64,000 bases of DNA from UBA1172 sp002457135 (lineage in GTDB: Bacteria > Pseudomonadota > Alphaproteobacteria > Puniceispirillales > UBA1172): contig CBFIBR010000006.1 in assembly GCA_965660935.1 (NCBI GenBank), positions 1 through 64,000 of the forward strand, in the 5' to 3' direction. Made by a program: the position numbers and the translations under genes. Below, piece after piece: positions 9,518 to 16,510 of this stretch. A model generated the notes under the pieces. It worked only from the letters and a program-made list of their open reading frames with translations, did no database searches and was not told the DNA's origin. Each line of letters begins with the position of its first letter. Position 1 is the first letter of the stretch.

Positions 9518-9777
9518 TGGTTGCTGCTGATGATCTGATCCGGATTGATACCGAAAATGGCAATGAGACCACCCTTGATGCGATCAAGACAGCGGCTGAT
9601 GTGCGCTGGGTTAACACGGCCAATGTTGACACGGGGACGGACACCAATGATGCCACTGTGTCTGATACGGTGATCTATAATACCGCGGGGACGACTGTCA
9701 CAACCGATGATTACGCGGTCATGGTGCTGGAGGATTACACCACGCCCCTGAGCGTCACTGATTTTGATGTGGTGTGA
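9517..9777 (+). pseudogene. Orphan C-terminal fragment of a large secreted repeat protein
   Basis: This 86-residue open frame starts with a GTG that overlaps the GST stop codon, and an in-frame TGA sits just upstream at 9508. It is acidic, rich in Asp, Thr and Val, with no cysteine, and ends in VMVLEDYTTPLSVTDFDVV. That style of ending is familiar from the C termini of very large calcium-binding or cadherin-like secreted proteins in marine bacteria, though I recognise it only by style. No promoter or ribosome binding site is visible. I read it as the leftover end of a large gene whose body was lost by deletion. It could instead be an expressed small protein. Confidence 0.45.
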
Positions 9778-9810
9778 TGGTGCGGCAGGCTCGCCCTGAC
9801 CGGATACGCT

Positions 9811-10578
9811 CTACCCTGACTTCAGCGTGATTTCATCGAGGCACGATAGCAGTAGGTCAATCTGATCCGGCTCGGAAAAGCGGTGGCCGGCTGTTTCATC
9901 GAAAATAACCTCCAGATCGGGGCTGTCGATGATGGCGGCCAGTTTTTCAGCGGTCACGGGCGGGACTTCCTCATCCTGCATGCCCTGCAACAGCCGCACC
10001 GGGCAATCAAGGCTGATCGGGTCATTGAGAACGAGGTGCCGGTCAGCCTCGGTAATCAGGTGCAGCGGGTAGATCAAGTCTTCGGGCGCATAGGGGTTGG
10101 GCAGGGCGATCTGGCCGTCCCTTTCCATGGTTTTCTTCTGATCGTCGCTGAGGCTGTCCCAGATCAGGTCACGGGTGAAATCGGGTGCGGCGGCGATGCC
10201 GATCATGCCGATAATCCGTTCAGTCCGCTCCCTAGCGGCCAGCATCATCAGCCAGCCGCCAAGTGAAGATCCGACAATAATCACTGCCTCACTGGTCAGC
10301 GTATCAATGATGGCGAGGCAATCCTTTTTCCACTGGCCGATGGTCCCGTCCAGAAACGCCCCTGAGGACTGGCCATGGCCGCTGTAATCAAACCGGATCA
10401 TCCCGAAACCGTTGTGTTCGGCCCAGCTGTCAACGGCGATAGCCTTGGTTCCATCCATGTCTGAGCCATGTCCGGCGAAGAAGATAATCGTTGGTTTTCC
10501 AAACACTTCACGGCCTGTCCAAGCAAGGCGGGTACCGTGGTCCGTGTCCAGAAAATGGATAGTGACAGGGTCGTTCAT
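9811..10578 (-). CDS. Alpha/beta hydrolase
   Basis: This 255-residue protein has the nucleophile elbow GSSLGG, an upstream oxyanion segment FFAGHGSDMDGTKA, a FDYSGHGQSSG loop, and a C-terminal catalytic His in ETAGHRFSEP. It belongs to the serine hydrolases close to YbfF- or BAAT-like esterases; substrate unknown. I chose the ATG at 10578 because AAGGGAGG lies about twelve bases upstream on this strand; two further in-frame starts up to 10680 lack such a site and would run under the divergent promoter region. It is transcribed away from the glycosyltransferase gene, with 113 bases between the starts. Confidence 0.85.
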   Translation of the reverse strand: MNDPVTIHFLDTDHGTRLAWTGREVFGKPTIIFFAGHGSDMDGTKAIAVDSWAEHNGFGMIRFDYSGHGQSSGAFLDGTIGQWKKDCLAIIDTLTSEAVIIVGSSLGGWLMMLAARERTERIIGMIGIAAAPDFTRDLIWDSLSDDQKKTMERDGQIALPNPYAPEDLIYPLHLITEADRHLVLNDPISLDCPVRLLQGMQDEEVPPVTAEKLAAIIDSPDLEVIFDETAGHRFSEPDQIDLLLSCLDEITLKSG

Positions 10579-10691
10579 GCTGGTCCGATGCCTCCCTTTG
10601 AGAATTGCCAATGGGTCTTTGCCATCCTTCATGGATTGGCGTATACAAATGGGGAGCTCTCGTCCCCAACTATCATCCAAGCGGCAATTTT

Positions 10692-11909
10692 ATGGCAGAT
10701 AACAACCCTGTTGCAACCACCTTTGAACAGTCGGTCCGCAGCAGGAAAAAAAGCGGCAAGCGACTGGCCGGGAAAGTTGTTGTTCAGATCCTGCCAACCC
10801 TCGAAAAGGGCGGGGTTGAACGCGGTACGATTGAGATGGCCGATGCTGTGATCAGGGAGGGTGGGCGCGCTGTTGTCATCAGCAATGGTGGCCAGCTGGT
10901 GTCGCGCCTTTTGCGCCTTGGAGGTGAGCATTACGACCTGCCGGTGCATACCAAAAACCCGCTGAAATGGTTTTTCATCCGCCGCCATGTCAGGGACGTG
11001 CTGGTCAAAACAGGGGCTGATATCGTCCATATCCGTTCCCGCGCCCCTGCATGGATAGCCCTGCCAGTGGCCAAGGCGATGAAAATCCCGGTGGTGACCA
11101 CCATTCACGGCCGTTTGCGGCGGGTCAACCCGTTCAAGAAAATCTACAACAGCATCATGATGCGTGGTGATCGCGTGATCGCGATTTCGAATTACATCTA
11201 TCGCATGGTGATGGAACAGTTTCCTTATGTTGCGGATCGGCTGCTGACTATTCATCGCGGTGTTGATATTGATATTTTCTCGCCTGAAAACGTGTCGGCG
11301 CAGCGTGTTATCCGTATCTCAAACATGCTGGATATTCCTGATGATTGCGCCATTGTCATGCTGCCGGCCCGGCCAACGGACTGGAAAGGCGCTGATCTGC
11401 TGATTGAGGCTGCCAGCAAGCTCAATGATATCAATTTCGTTGTCCTGCTAATCGGTGCAGCTGATGGAACCGATGATTACCAGCAGGGGTTGATCAAGAT
11501 GATCAAATCCCATGATCTGAGCGGTAAGGTCAGGCTCTGTCAGGGGGTGGATGATATGGCCGCTACCCTGATGCTGGCCGATGTTGTGCTAATGCCTTCC
11601 CGTTCGCCAGAACCGTTTGGCCGTGTTGCTATTGAGGCCTCGGCGATGGGATGCCCCGTGATTGCCTTTAACCATGGTGGCGCGGCGGAAAGCATCCTGC
11701 CCGGGGTCACGGGCTGGCTGGCTGAACCGGTCAGTGCCACTTCCCTTGCTGAATGCATGAAAGAGGCGATCACCATGAAGCCGAGGGCCCGCATGACACT
11801 GTCCAAAAAGGCGAGGGAATTTGTCGGCAAGAACTTCAATTCAACAAAAATGTGTGATGAGACCATTGGCATTTATGAAAAGCTGATGGCACGGCGGCGC
11901 AGGGCCTAG
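10692..11909 (+). CDS. GT4-family glycosyltransferase
   Basis: This 405-residue protein has the GT-B fold of family 4 glycosyltransferases. The N-terminal Rossmann half begins with PTLEKGGVERGTIEMA, the glycine-rich acceptor loop. The C-terminal donor-binding half has PARPTDWKGADLLIEA and the EX7E-type motif in EPFGRVAIEASAMGCPVI. Such enzymes transfer a sugar from a nucleotide sugar to lipid or oligosaccharide acceptors at the inner face of the membrane. The start at 10692 (MADNNP) fits the usual N terminus after a basic stretch; an earlier in-frame ATG at 10605 overlaps the promoter of the divergent hydrolase. No other polysaccharide genes are near, so its pathway is unclear. Confidence 0.85.
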   Translation: MADNNPVATTFEQSVRSRKKSGKRLAGKVVVQILPTLEKGGVERGTIEMADAVIREGGRAVVISNGGQLVSRLLRLGGEHYDLPVHTKNPLKWFFIRRHVRDVLVKTGADIVHIRSRAPAWIALPVAKAMKIPVVTTIHGRLRRVNPFKKIYNSIMMRGDRVIAISNYIYRMVMEQFPYVADRLLTIHRGVDIDIFSPENVSAQRVIRISNMLDIPDDCAIVMLPARPTDWKGADLLIEAASKLNDINFVVLLIGAADGTDDYQQGLIKMIKSHDLSGKVRLCQGVDDMAATLMLADVVLMPSRSPEPFGRVAIEASAMGCPVIAFNHGGAAESILPGVTGWLAEPVSATSLAECMKEAITMKPRARMTLSKKAREFVGKNFNSTKMCDETIGIYEKLMARRRRA

Positions 11910-11927
11910 ATTGCCCGGCGTGGTGAA

Positions 11928-11949
11928 ATTCCGGCATAACCGCCGGAAT
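11928..11949 (+). terminator. Hairpin after the glycosyltransferase gene
   Basis: ATTCCGGC (11928-11935) and GCCGGAAT (11942-11949) form an 8-bp perfect stem with a 6-base loop, 18 bases after the glycosyltransferase stop. No T-run follows, so it may act as a weak or factor-dependent end, or protect the mRNA 3' end. The rest of the gap to thrS (about 170 bp) shows nothing else. Confidence 0.35.
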
Positions 11950-12115
11950 CGGATGCTTTCAGCACCCCTTGAATGGCTTTCATGCTTGCGGAAATCATCG
12001 CCAGATATTAAAACCAAATTCATGAAGCGCTTGCGCATGATTGTTGAGGCCACAGATCATCACGATTTTTTTGCTATGAAGTCCTGCGCTGTAATCCATT
12101 ATCAAGAGGTATCCC

Positions 12116-14050
12116 ATGCCTGTCATCACGCTCCCTGATGGCGCGAAGAAAACATATGAAGGTTCGGTAACGCCGGCACAGATTGCCGCTGATATAGGCC
12201 CCGGTCTGGCCAAGGCTGCACTTGCCGCCAGGATTGACGGAGAAATGATTGATCTCACCCTCACCCTGACCGAGGATGCCAACCTTTCGCTGGTGACGGT
12301 GAGGGATGAGGATTCGCTGGCCCTGCTCCGTCATGATGCCGCCCATGTGATGGCTGAGGCTGTGCTGGAGCTTTACCCCGAAACCCAGGTGACCATCGGG
12401 CCATCCATCGAAAACGGGTTCTATTACGATTTCCACCGCGAGGATGCATTTTCCACCGATGACCTTGAGGCCATTGAAACCCGGATGCATGAAATCGTTG
12501 ACCGCAATGAGGCCATCACCCGTGAGGTCTGGAGCCGGGATGAAGCTGTTGCCTTTTATAAAAAGAATGATGAGCCGTTCAAGGTGGAGCTGGTTGATGC
12601 CATCCCCGCGAATGAGACTGTTACGTTTTACCGCCAGGGTGATTTCATTGATCTCTGCCGTGGCCCGCACATGCCGTCAACCGGCAGGCTTGGCCATGCC
12701 TTCAAACTGATGAAAGTGGCCGGGGCCTATTGGCGCGGGGATTCAAATCGCCCGATGCTGCAACGGATTTACGGCACGGCGTTCCACACCGAAAAAGAGC
12801 TGAACGCCTATCTGGTCATGCTGGAGGAGGCTGAAAAGCGGGATCACCGTAAACTCGGCCGCTCGCTTGATTTCTTCCATCTTCAGGAAGAGGCGGCGGG
12901 GTCGGTGTTCTGGCACCCGAAAGGCTGGGTGCTGTATCGTGAAATCGAAAGCTACATGCGCCGCCGTCTCGATGATGCCGGTTATAATGAGGTCAAGACC
13001 CCGCAACTGGTTGATCGCAGTCTCTGGGAAGCATCAGGGCATTGGGAGAAATTCGGTGACAACATGTTCACCGCCGAGTCCGAAGATGACCGGACACTGG
13101 CGCTCAAACCCATGAACTGCCCCGGGCATGTCCAGATTTATCGTCAGGGCATTACATCCTATCGTGATCTGCCCCTGCGCATGGCTGAATTTGGCTCCTG
13201 CCACCGGAATGAACCTTCGGGTGCGCTTCACGGCATCATGCGGGTGCGTGCCTTTACCCAGGATGATGCCCATATCTTTTGCACCGAGGACCAGATCAAC
13301 AGCGAGTCTGTTGCCTTTTGTAACCTGTTGCAGGATATCTACCGCGATTTCGGGTTTGAGGAAGTCCGCGTCAAGTTTTCCGACCGGCCTGAGGTGAGGG
13401 CAGGGGATGATGCCACCTGGGACAAGGCTGAGGCTGCCCTGCGTGATGCCACCGATGCCGCCCAGCTGGAAACAACGCTCAACCCCGGGGAAGGGGCGTT
13501 TTATGGCCCCAAGCTGGAATTTGTTTTGCGTGATGCCATTGGCCGTGACTGGCAATGCGGTACCTTGCAGGTGGATTTCGTGCTGCCTGACCGCCTGGAT
13601 GCCGAATACGTCACCGAAGATGGCAGTCGCGCCCGTCCGGTGATGCTGCATCGCGCTATCCTGGGGTCGCTGGAACGCTGGATCGGTATCCTGATCGAAC
13701 AGTATTCGGGCCGCATGCCGCCATGGCTGTCACCGGTTCAGTGCGTTGTGGCCCCCATCACCGAAAGCGCCAATGATTATGCCGACAAGGTTGCCGATGC
13801 GCTGAAATCAGCCGGTCTGCGCGTTGAAACCGACCTCCGCAATGAGAAAATCAGCTATAAGGTGAGGGAGCATTCGGTTGCCAAAGTGCCTTATATTATC
13901 GCGGTTGGCGGGCGTGAGGCCGAAAGCAACAGCGTTGCCCTGCGCCGTCTCGGCAGTGACAAGCAAGAAACACTTGCCCTTTCTGAAGCGGTGAATACAC
14001 TTGGCAAGGAAATTCTGCCACCTGACCTTGCACGGCAAGTGGCTGAATAA
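12116..14050 (+). CDS. thrS: Threonine--tRNA ligase
   Basis: This 644-residue class II synthetase charges tRNA-Thr. It has the N-terminal TGS domain, the second editing domain with HDAAHVMAEA (the HxxxH of the deacylase site), the catalytic core and the C-terminal anticodon-binding domain. The zinc ligands are Cys335, His386 and His512; these sit one residue off the E. coli positions, which shows near-colinear alignment. Motif 2 (RNEPSGALHGIMRVR) and motif 3 (LHRAILGSLERWIGILIE) are intact. infC follows after 42 bases, the common thrS-infC-rpmI-rplT-pheST order. Confidence 0.97.
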   Translation: MPVITLPDGAKKTYEGSVTPAQIAADIGPGLAKAALAARIDGEMIDLTLTLTEDANLSLVTVRDEDSLALLRHDAAHVMAEAVLELYPETQVTIGPSIENGFYYDFHREDAFSTDDLEAIETRMHEIVDRNEAITREVWSRDEAVAFYKKNDEPFKVELVDAIPANETVTFYRQGDFIDLCRGPHMPSTGRLGHAFKLMKVAGAYWRGDSNRPMLQRIYGTAFHTEKELNAYLVMLEEAEKRDHRKLGRSLDFFHLQEEAAGSVFWHPKGWVLYREIESYMRRRLDDAGYNEVKTPQLVDRSLWEASGHWEKFGDNMFTAESEDDRTLALKPMNCPGHVQIYRQGITSYRDLPLRMAEFGSCHRNEPSGALHGIMRVRAFTQDDAHIFCTEDQINSESVAFCNLLQDIYRDFGFEEVRVKFSDRPEVRAGDDATWDKAEAALRDATDAAQLETTLNPGEGAFYGPKLEFVLRDAIGRDWQCGTLQVDFVLPDRLDAEYVTEDGSRARPVMLHRAILGSLERWIGILIEQYSGRMPPWLSPVQCVVAPITESANDYADKVADALKSAGLRVETDLRNEKISYKVREHSVAKVPYIIAVGGREAESNSVALRRLGSDKQETLALSEAVNTLGKEILPPDLARQVAE

Positions 14051-14092
14051 TCGAATAACTATTGAACCAACACAGATACAGGAGACATATCC

Positions 14093-14638
14093 ATAGCACG
14101 ACCACCTTTAGGCTCCCAAAGGGGCGCCCCGGCAAGAAGCGGACCCAGAGTAAACGGGTTGATTTCTTCCATTAAAGTTCGCTGTATTGACGAAAACGGC
14201 GAACAGCTCGGTATTCTGCACATTGATGAAGCTATTCGCCGCGCTGAAGCAGCCGGACTGGACCTTGTTGAGGTTCAGCCGAATGTTGACCCGCCGGTGT
14301 GCAAAATTCTTGACTATGGCAAATACAAGTACGAAGCCCAGAAACGGGCCAATGAGGCCAAGAAGAAGCAAAAGGTTGTTGAGGTTAAGGAAATCAAGCT
14401 CCGCCCCAATATTGATGAACACGACTATCAGGTGAAGATGCGCAATGTCCGCAAATTCATTGATGCCGGTGACAAGGTCAAGGTGACCCTGCGGTTCCGT
14501 GGCCGTGAGATGGCTCACCAGGAACTCGGCGCCCAGGTGCTGAAGCGTGTTCGTGATGAAATGGAGGAATCCACCAAGGTTGAGGCCATGCCAAAGATGG
14601 AAGGCCGCCAGATGGTGATGGTGCTGGCCCCGGCGTGA
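14093..14638 (+). CDS. infC: Translation initiation factor IF-3 with AUA start codon
   Basis: IF-3 binds the 30S subunit and checks the start codon. No ATG, GTG or TTG gives a full N terminus; the first conventional candidate is a TTG at 14159 which would lose the conserved GPRVN segment. Reading back in frame gives ARPPLGSQRG and then GPRVN-G-ISS, as in other alphaproteobacterial IF-3 proteins, starting at ATA at 14093. An AGGAG lies eight bases before it. A non-canonical start fits the known autoregulation of infC, where IF-3 rejects its own poor start codon. The predicted protein is 181 residues, with the N-domain, a lysine-rich linker near residue 90 and the C-domain. Confidence 0.92.
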   Translation: MARPPLGSQRGAPARSGPRVNGLISSIKVRCIDENGEQLGILHIDEAIRRAEAAGLDLVEVQPNVDPPVCKILDYGKYKYEAQKRANEAKKKQKVVEVKEIKLRPNIDEHDYQVKMRNVRKFIDAGDKVKVTLRFRGREMAHQELGAQVLKRVRDEMEESTKVEAMPKMEGRQMVMVLAPA

Positions 14639-14703
14639 TAATCAACCTGCCGTGATAATCAGTCTGTCTTGATTATCAGTCCGTCTTGATTATCAGCTCA
14701 GGT
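14636..14703. repeat. Four 17-bp tandem repeats at the infC stop codon
   Basis: Four consecutive 17-bp units begin with the infC TGA stop: TGATAATCAACCTGCCG, TGATAATCAGTCTGTCT, TGATTATCAGTCCGTCT and TGATTATCAGCTCAGGT. Units 2 and 3 together form a hairpin, since GATAATCA (14654-14661) pairs exactly with TGATTATC (14670-14677). The array lies in the 199-bp infC-rpmI gap, where other bacteria carry L20 or IF-3 control elements. It also places extra stop codons in frame after infC. Confidence 0.7.
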
Positions 14704-14837
14704 GGCCGGGAATTCGCGCTTGCCAGCCTTTCCGTGTTTTTGTATAAGACCCCATCGCTTCCGCGATCAGGCTCATATGGGCTGCCTGACCGGATATCGG
14801 CCTCAACGGCCAAACCCTTTAATGAAGTGAGGATGAA

Positions 14838-15035
14838 ATGCCCAAGATGAAAACCAAAAGCGGGGCTAAAAAACGTTTTAAGCTCACCGCTTCCGGCAAG
14901 GTCCGTGGTAATCCCGCGTTTCTTAGCCACAATCTCCGTCGCCGTTCCCAGAAAATGAAGCGCCAGGCGCGTGGTACCATGATCCTTTGTGATGCTGATG
15001 CCCGTATCGTCAAGCGTTTCCTTCCCTACGCGTAA
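14838..15035 (+). CDS. rpmI: Ribosomal protein bL35
   Basis: This 65-residue, very basic protein begins MPKMKTKSGAKKRFKLT, the signature of bL35, a component of the large ribosomal subunit. Its length is the family norm. A GTGAGG ribosome binding site precedes the ATG. rplT starts 12 bases later, so the two are co-transcribed. Confidence 0.98.
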   Translation: MPKMKTKSGAKKRFKLTASGKVRGNPAFLSHNLRRRSQKMKRQARGTMILCDADARIVKRFLPYA

Positions 15036-15047
15036 CAGGAGACTGAC

Positions 15048-15404
15048 ATGGCACGAGTAACTTCCGGGACCACCGCAAAGGCCCGCCACGATAAGGTCAT
15101 CAAAGCCGCCAAAGGCTATTATGGCCGCCGTAAAAACGTCTTCCGCGTCGCCAAACAGGCTGTCGACAAGGCCCGCGAATATTCCTATCGCGACCGCCGC
15201 GTCCGCAAGCGGGAATTCCGCGCTCTCTGGATTCAGCGTATCAACGCTGCTGTCCGGCTCCACGGCATGACCTATTCGCAGTTCATGAACGGGGTCAAGC
15301 TGGCCGGGATCGAGGTTGATCGCAAGATGCTTGCTGAACTGGCCGTAAACGAGCCGCAGGCCTTTGCCAGCATCGTTGATCAGGCACGCAGCGCATCCCA
15401 GTAA
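15048..15404 (+). CDS. rplT: Ribosomal protein bL20
   Basis: The 118 residues match bL20, an early-assembling 23S rRNA binding protein. The long basic N-terminal helix (ARHDKVIKAAKGYYGRRK) is followed by the globular C-terminal domain with RDRRVRKREFRALWIQRINA. In many bacteria this protein represses its own operon by binding the leader RNA. I do not see a classical L20 pseudoknot in the short gap upstream. It lies 12 bases after rpmI and 11 bases before pheS. Confidence 0.98.
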   Translation: MARVTSGTTAKARHDKVIKAAKGYYGRRKNVFRVAKQAVDKAREYSYRDRRVRKREFRALWIQRINAAVRLHGMTYSQFMNGVKLAGIEVDRKMLAELAVNEPQAFASIVDQARSASQ

Positions 15405-15415
15405 GGGGCGGGGTT

Positions 15416-16498
15416 ATGGCCAATACCGATCCGGCTACCCTGCAATCTGACACCATCGCGCGCATTGAGGCTGCAGACAGTCTTGATGCGCTCGAGGCTA
15501 TTCGCGTTGACAGTCTGGGCAAGAAAGGCAGTGTTTCGCTCGCCATGCGTTCGCTTGGCCAGCTTGAGGGTGATGCCAGGCGTGAAGCCGGGCAGCAACT
15601 GAACGCCATCAAGGAAAGCATTACCACTGCCCTTGAAGCGCGCAAATCAACCCTGGCCGAGGCCGCGCTCAACGAAAAACTGGCCAGCGAGACGGTTGAT
15701 ATCAGTCTTGCCCCTAGGCCAGAGGCCGAAGGCCGTATCCATCCGCTTTCACGCACCCTTGAGGAAGTCACGGCCATTTTTGCCGAAATGGGCTTCACCG
15801 TTGCCGAAGGCCCGGATATCGAAAGCGATTATTACAATTTCACCGCACTCAATATCCCGCCCGAACACCCGGCCCGTCAGGAACACGACACCTTCTACCT
15901 GACCCCGGATGCAGAAGGCCGCCGCAAGGTTTTGCGCACGCATACATCCCCGGTCCAGATCCGCACCATGGAAAAGATCAAGCCGCCGATCCGCATTATT
16001 GCCCCTGGACGAACCTATCGTTCGGACCATGATGCCACGCATTCGCCGATGTTCCATCAGTGCGAGGGGCTGGTGATCGGCAAGGATATCCATATGGGCC
16101 ACCTCAAAGGCTGCCTGATTGATTTCTGCCGTGCGTTTTTCGGCGTTGATGATCTGCCGGTGCGGTTCCGGCCATCCTATTTCCCCTTCACCGAACCATC
16201 GGCCGAGGTTGATATCGGGTGCAGCCGTGAAGGCGGCGGGCTGAAAATCGGTGCCGGTGATGACTGGCTGGAAATTCTCGGCAGCGGCATGGTCAACCCC
16301 CGTGTCCTGCAGCATTGCGGGATTGATCCTGATGAATATCAGGGCTTTGCCTTTGGCATGGGGCTGGAACGCATTGCCATGCTGAAATACGGCATTCCCG
16401 ACCTGCGCCCGTTTTATGACAGCGATCTGCGCTGGATGCGCCATTACGGCTTTGTTCCCTTTGACCCGCCCTCGATCCATCTGGGTCTTGGTGCATAG
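15416..16498 (+). CDS. pheS: Phenylalanine--tRNA ligase alpha subunit
   Basis: This 360-residue class II catalytic subunit of the (alpha-beta)2 PheRS has an N-terminal coiled coil that contacts tRNA (residues 1-90). The catalytic core follows with motif 2 (APGRTYRSDHDATHSPMFHQCEG) and motif 3 (GFAFGMGLERIAMLKYG). It starts 11 bases after rplT and is followed after 12 bases by pheT. The length and start are typical. Confidence 0.97.
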   Translation: MANTDPATLQSDTIARIEAADSLDALEAIRVDSLGKKGSVSLAMRSLGQLEGDARREAGQQLNAIKESITTALEARKSTLAEAALNEKLASETVDISLAPRPEAEGRIHPLSRTLEEVTAIFAEMGFTVAEGPDIESDYYNFTALNIPPEHPARQEHDTFYLTPDAEGRRKVLRTHTSPVQIRTMEKIKPPIRIIAPGRTYRSDHDATHSPMFHQCEGLVIGKDIHMGHLKGCLIDFCRAFFGVDDLPVRFRPSYFPFTEPSAEVDIGCSREGGGLKIGAGDDWLEILGSGMVNPRVLQHCGIDPDEYQGFAFGMGLERIAMLKYGIPDLRPFYDSDLRWMRHYGFVPFDPPSIHLGLGA

Positions 16499-16510
16499 AG
16501 GGGGGCAGGG

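Noticed and set aside
14636..14703. CRISPR-like array
   Set aside because: The units are only 17 bp, directly adjacent with no spacers and no cas genes nearby.
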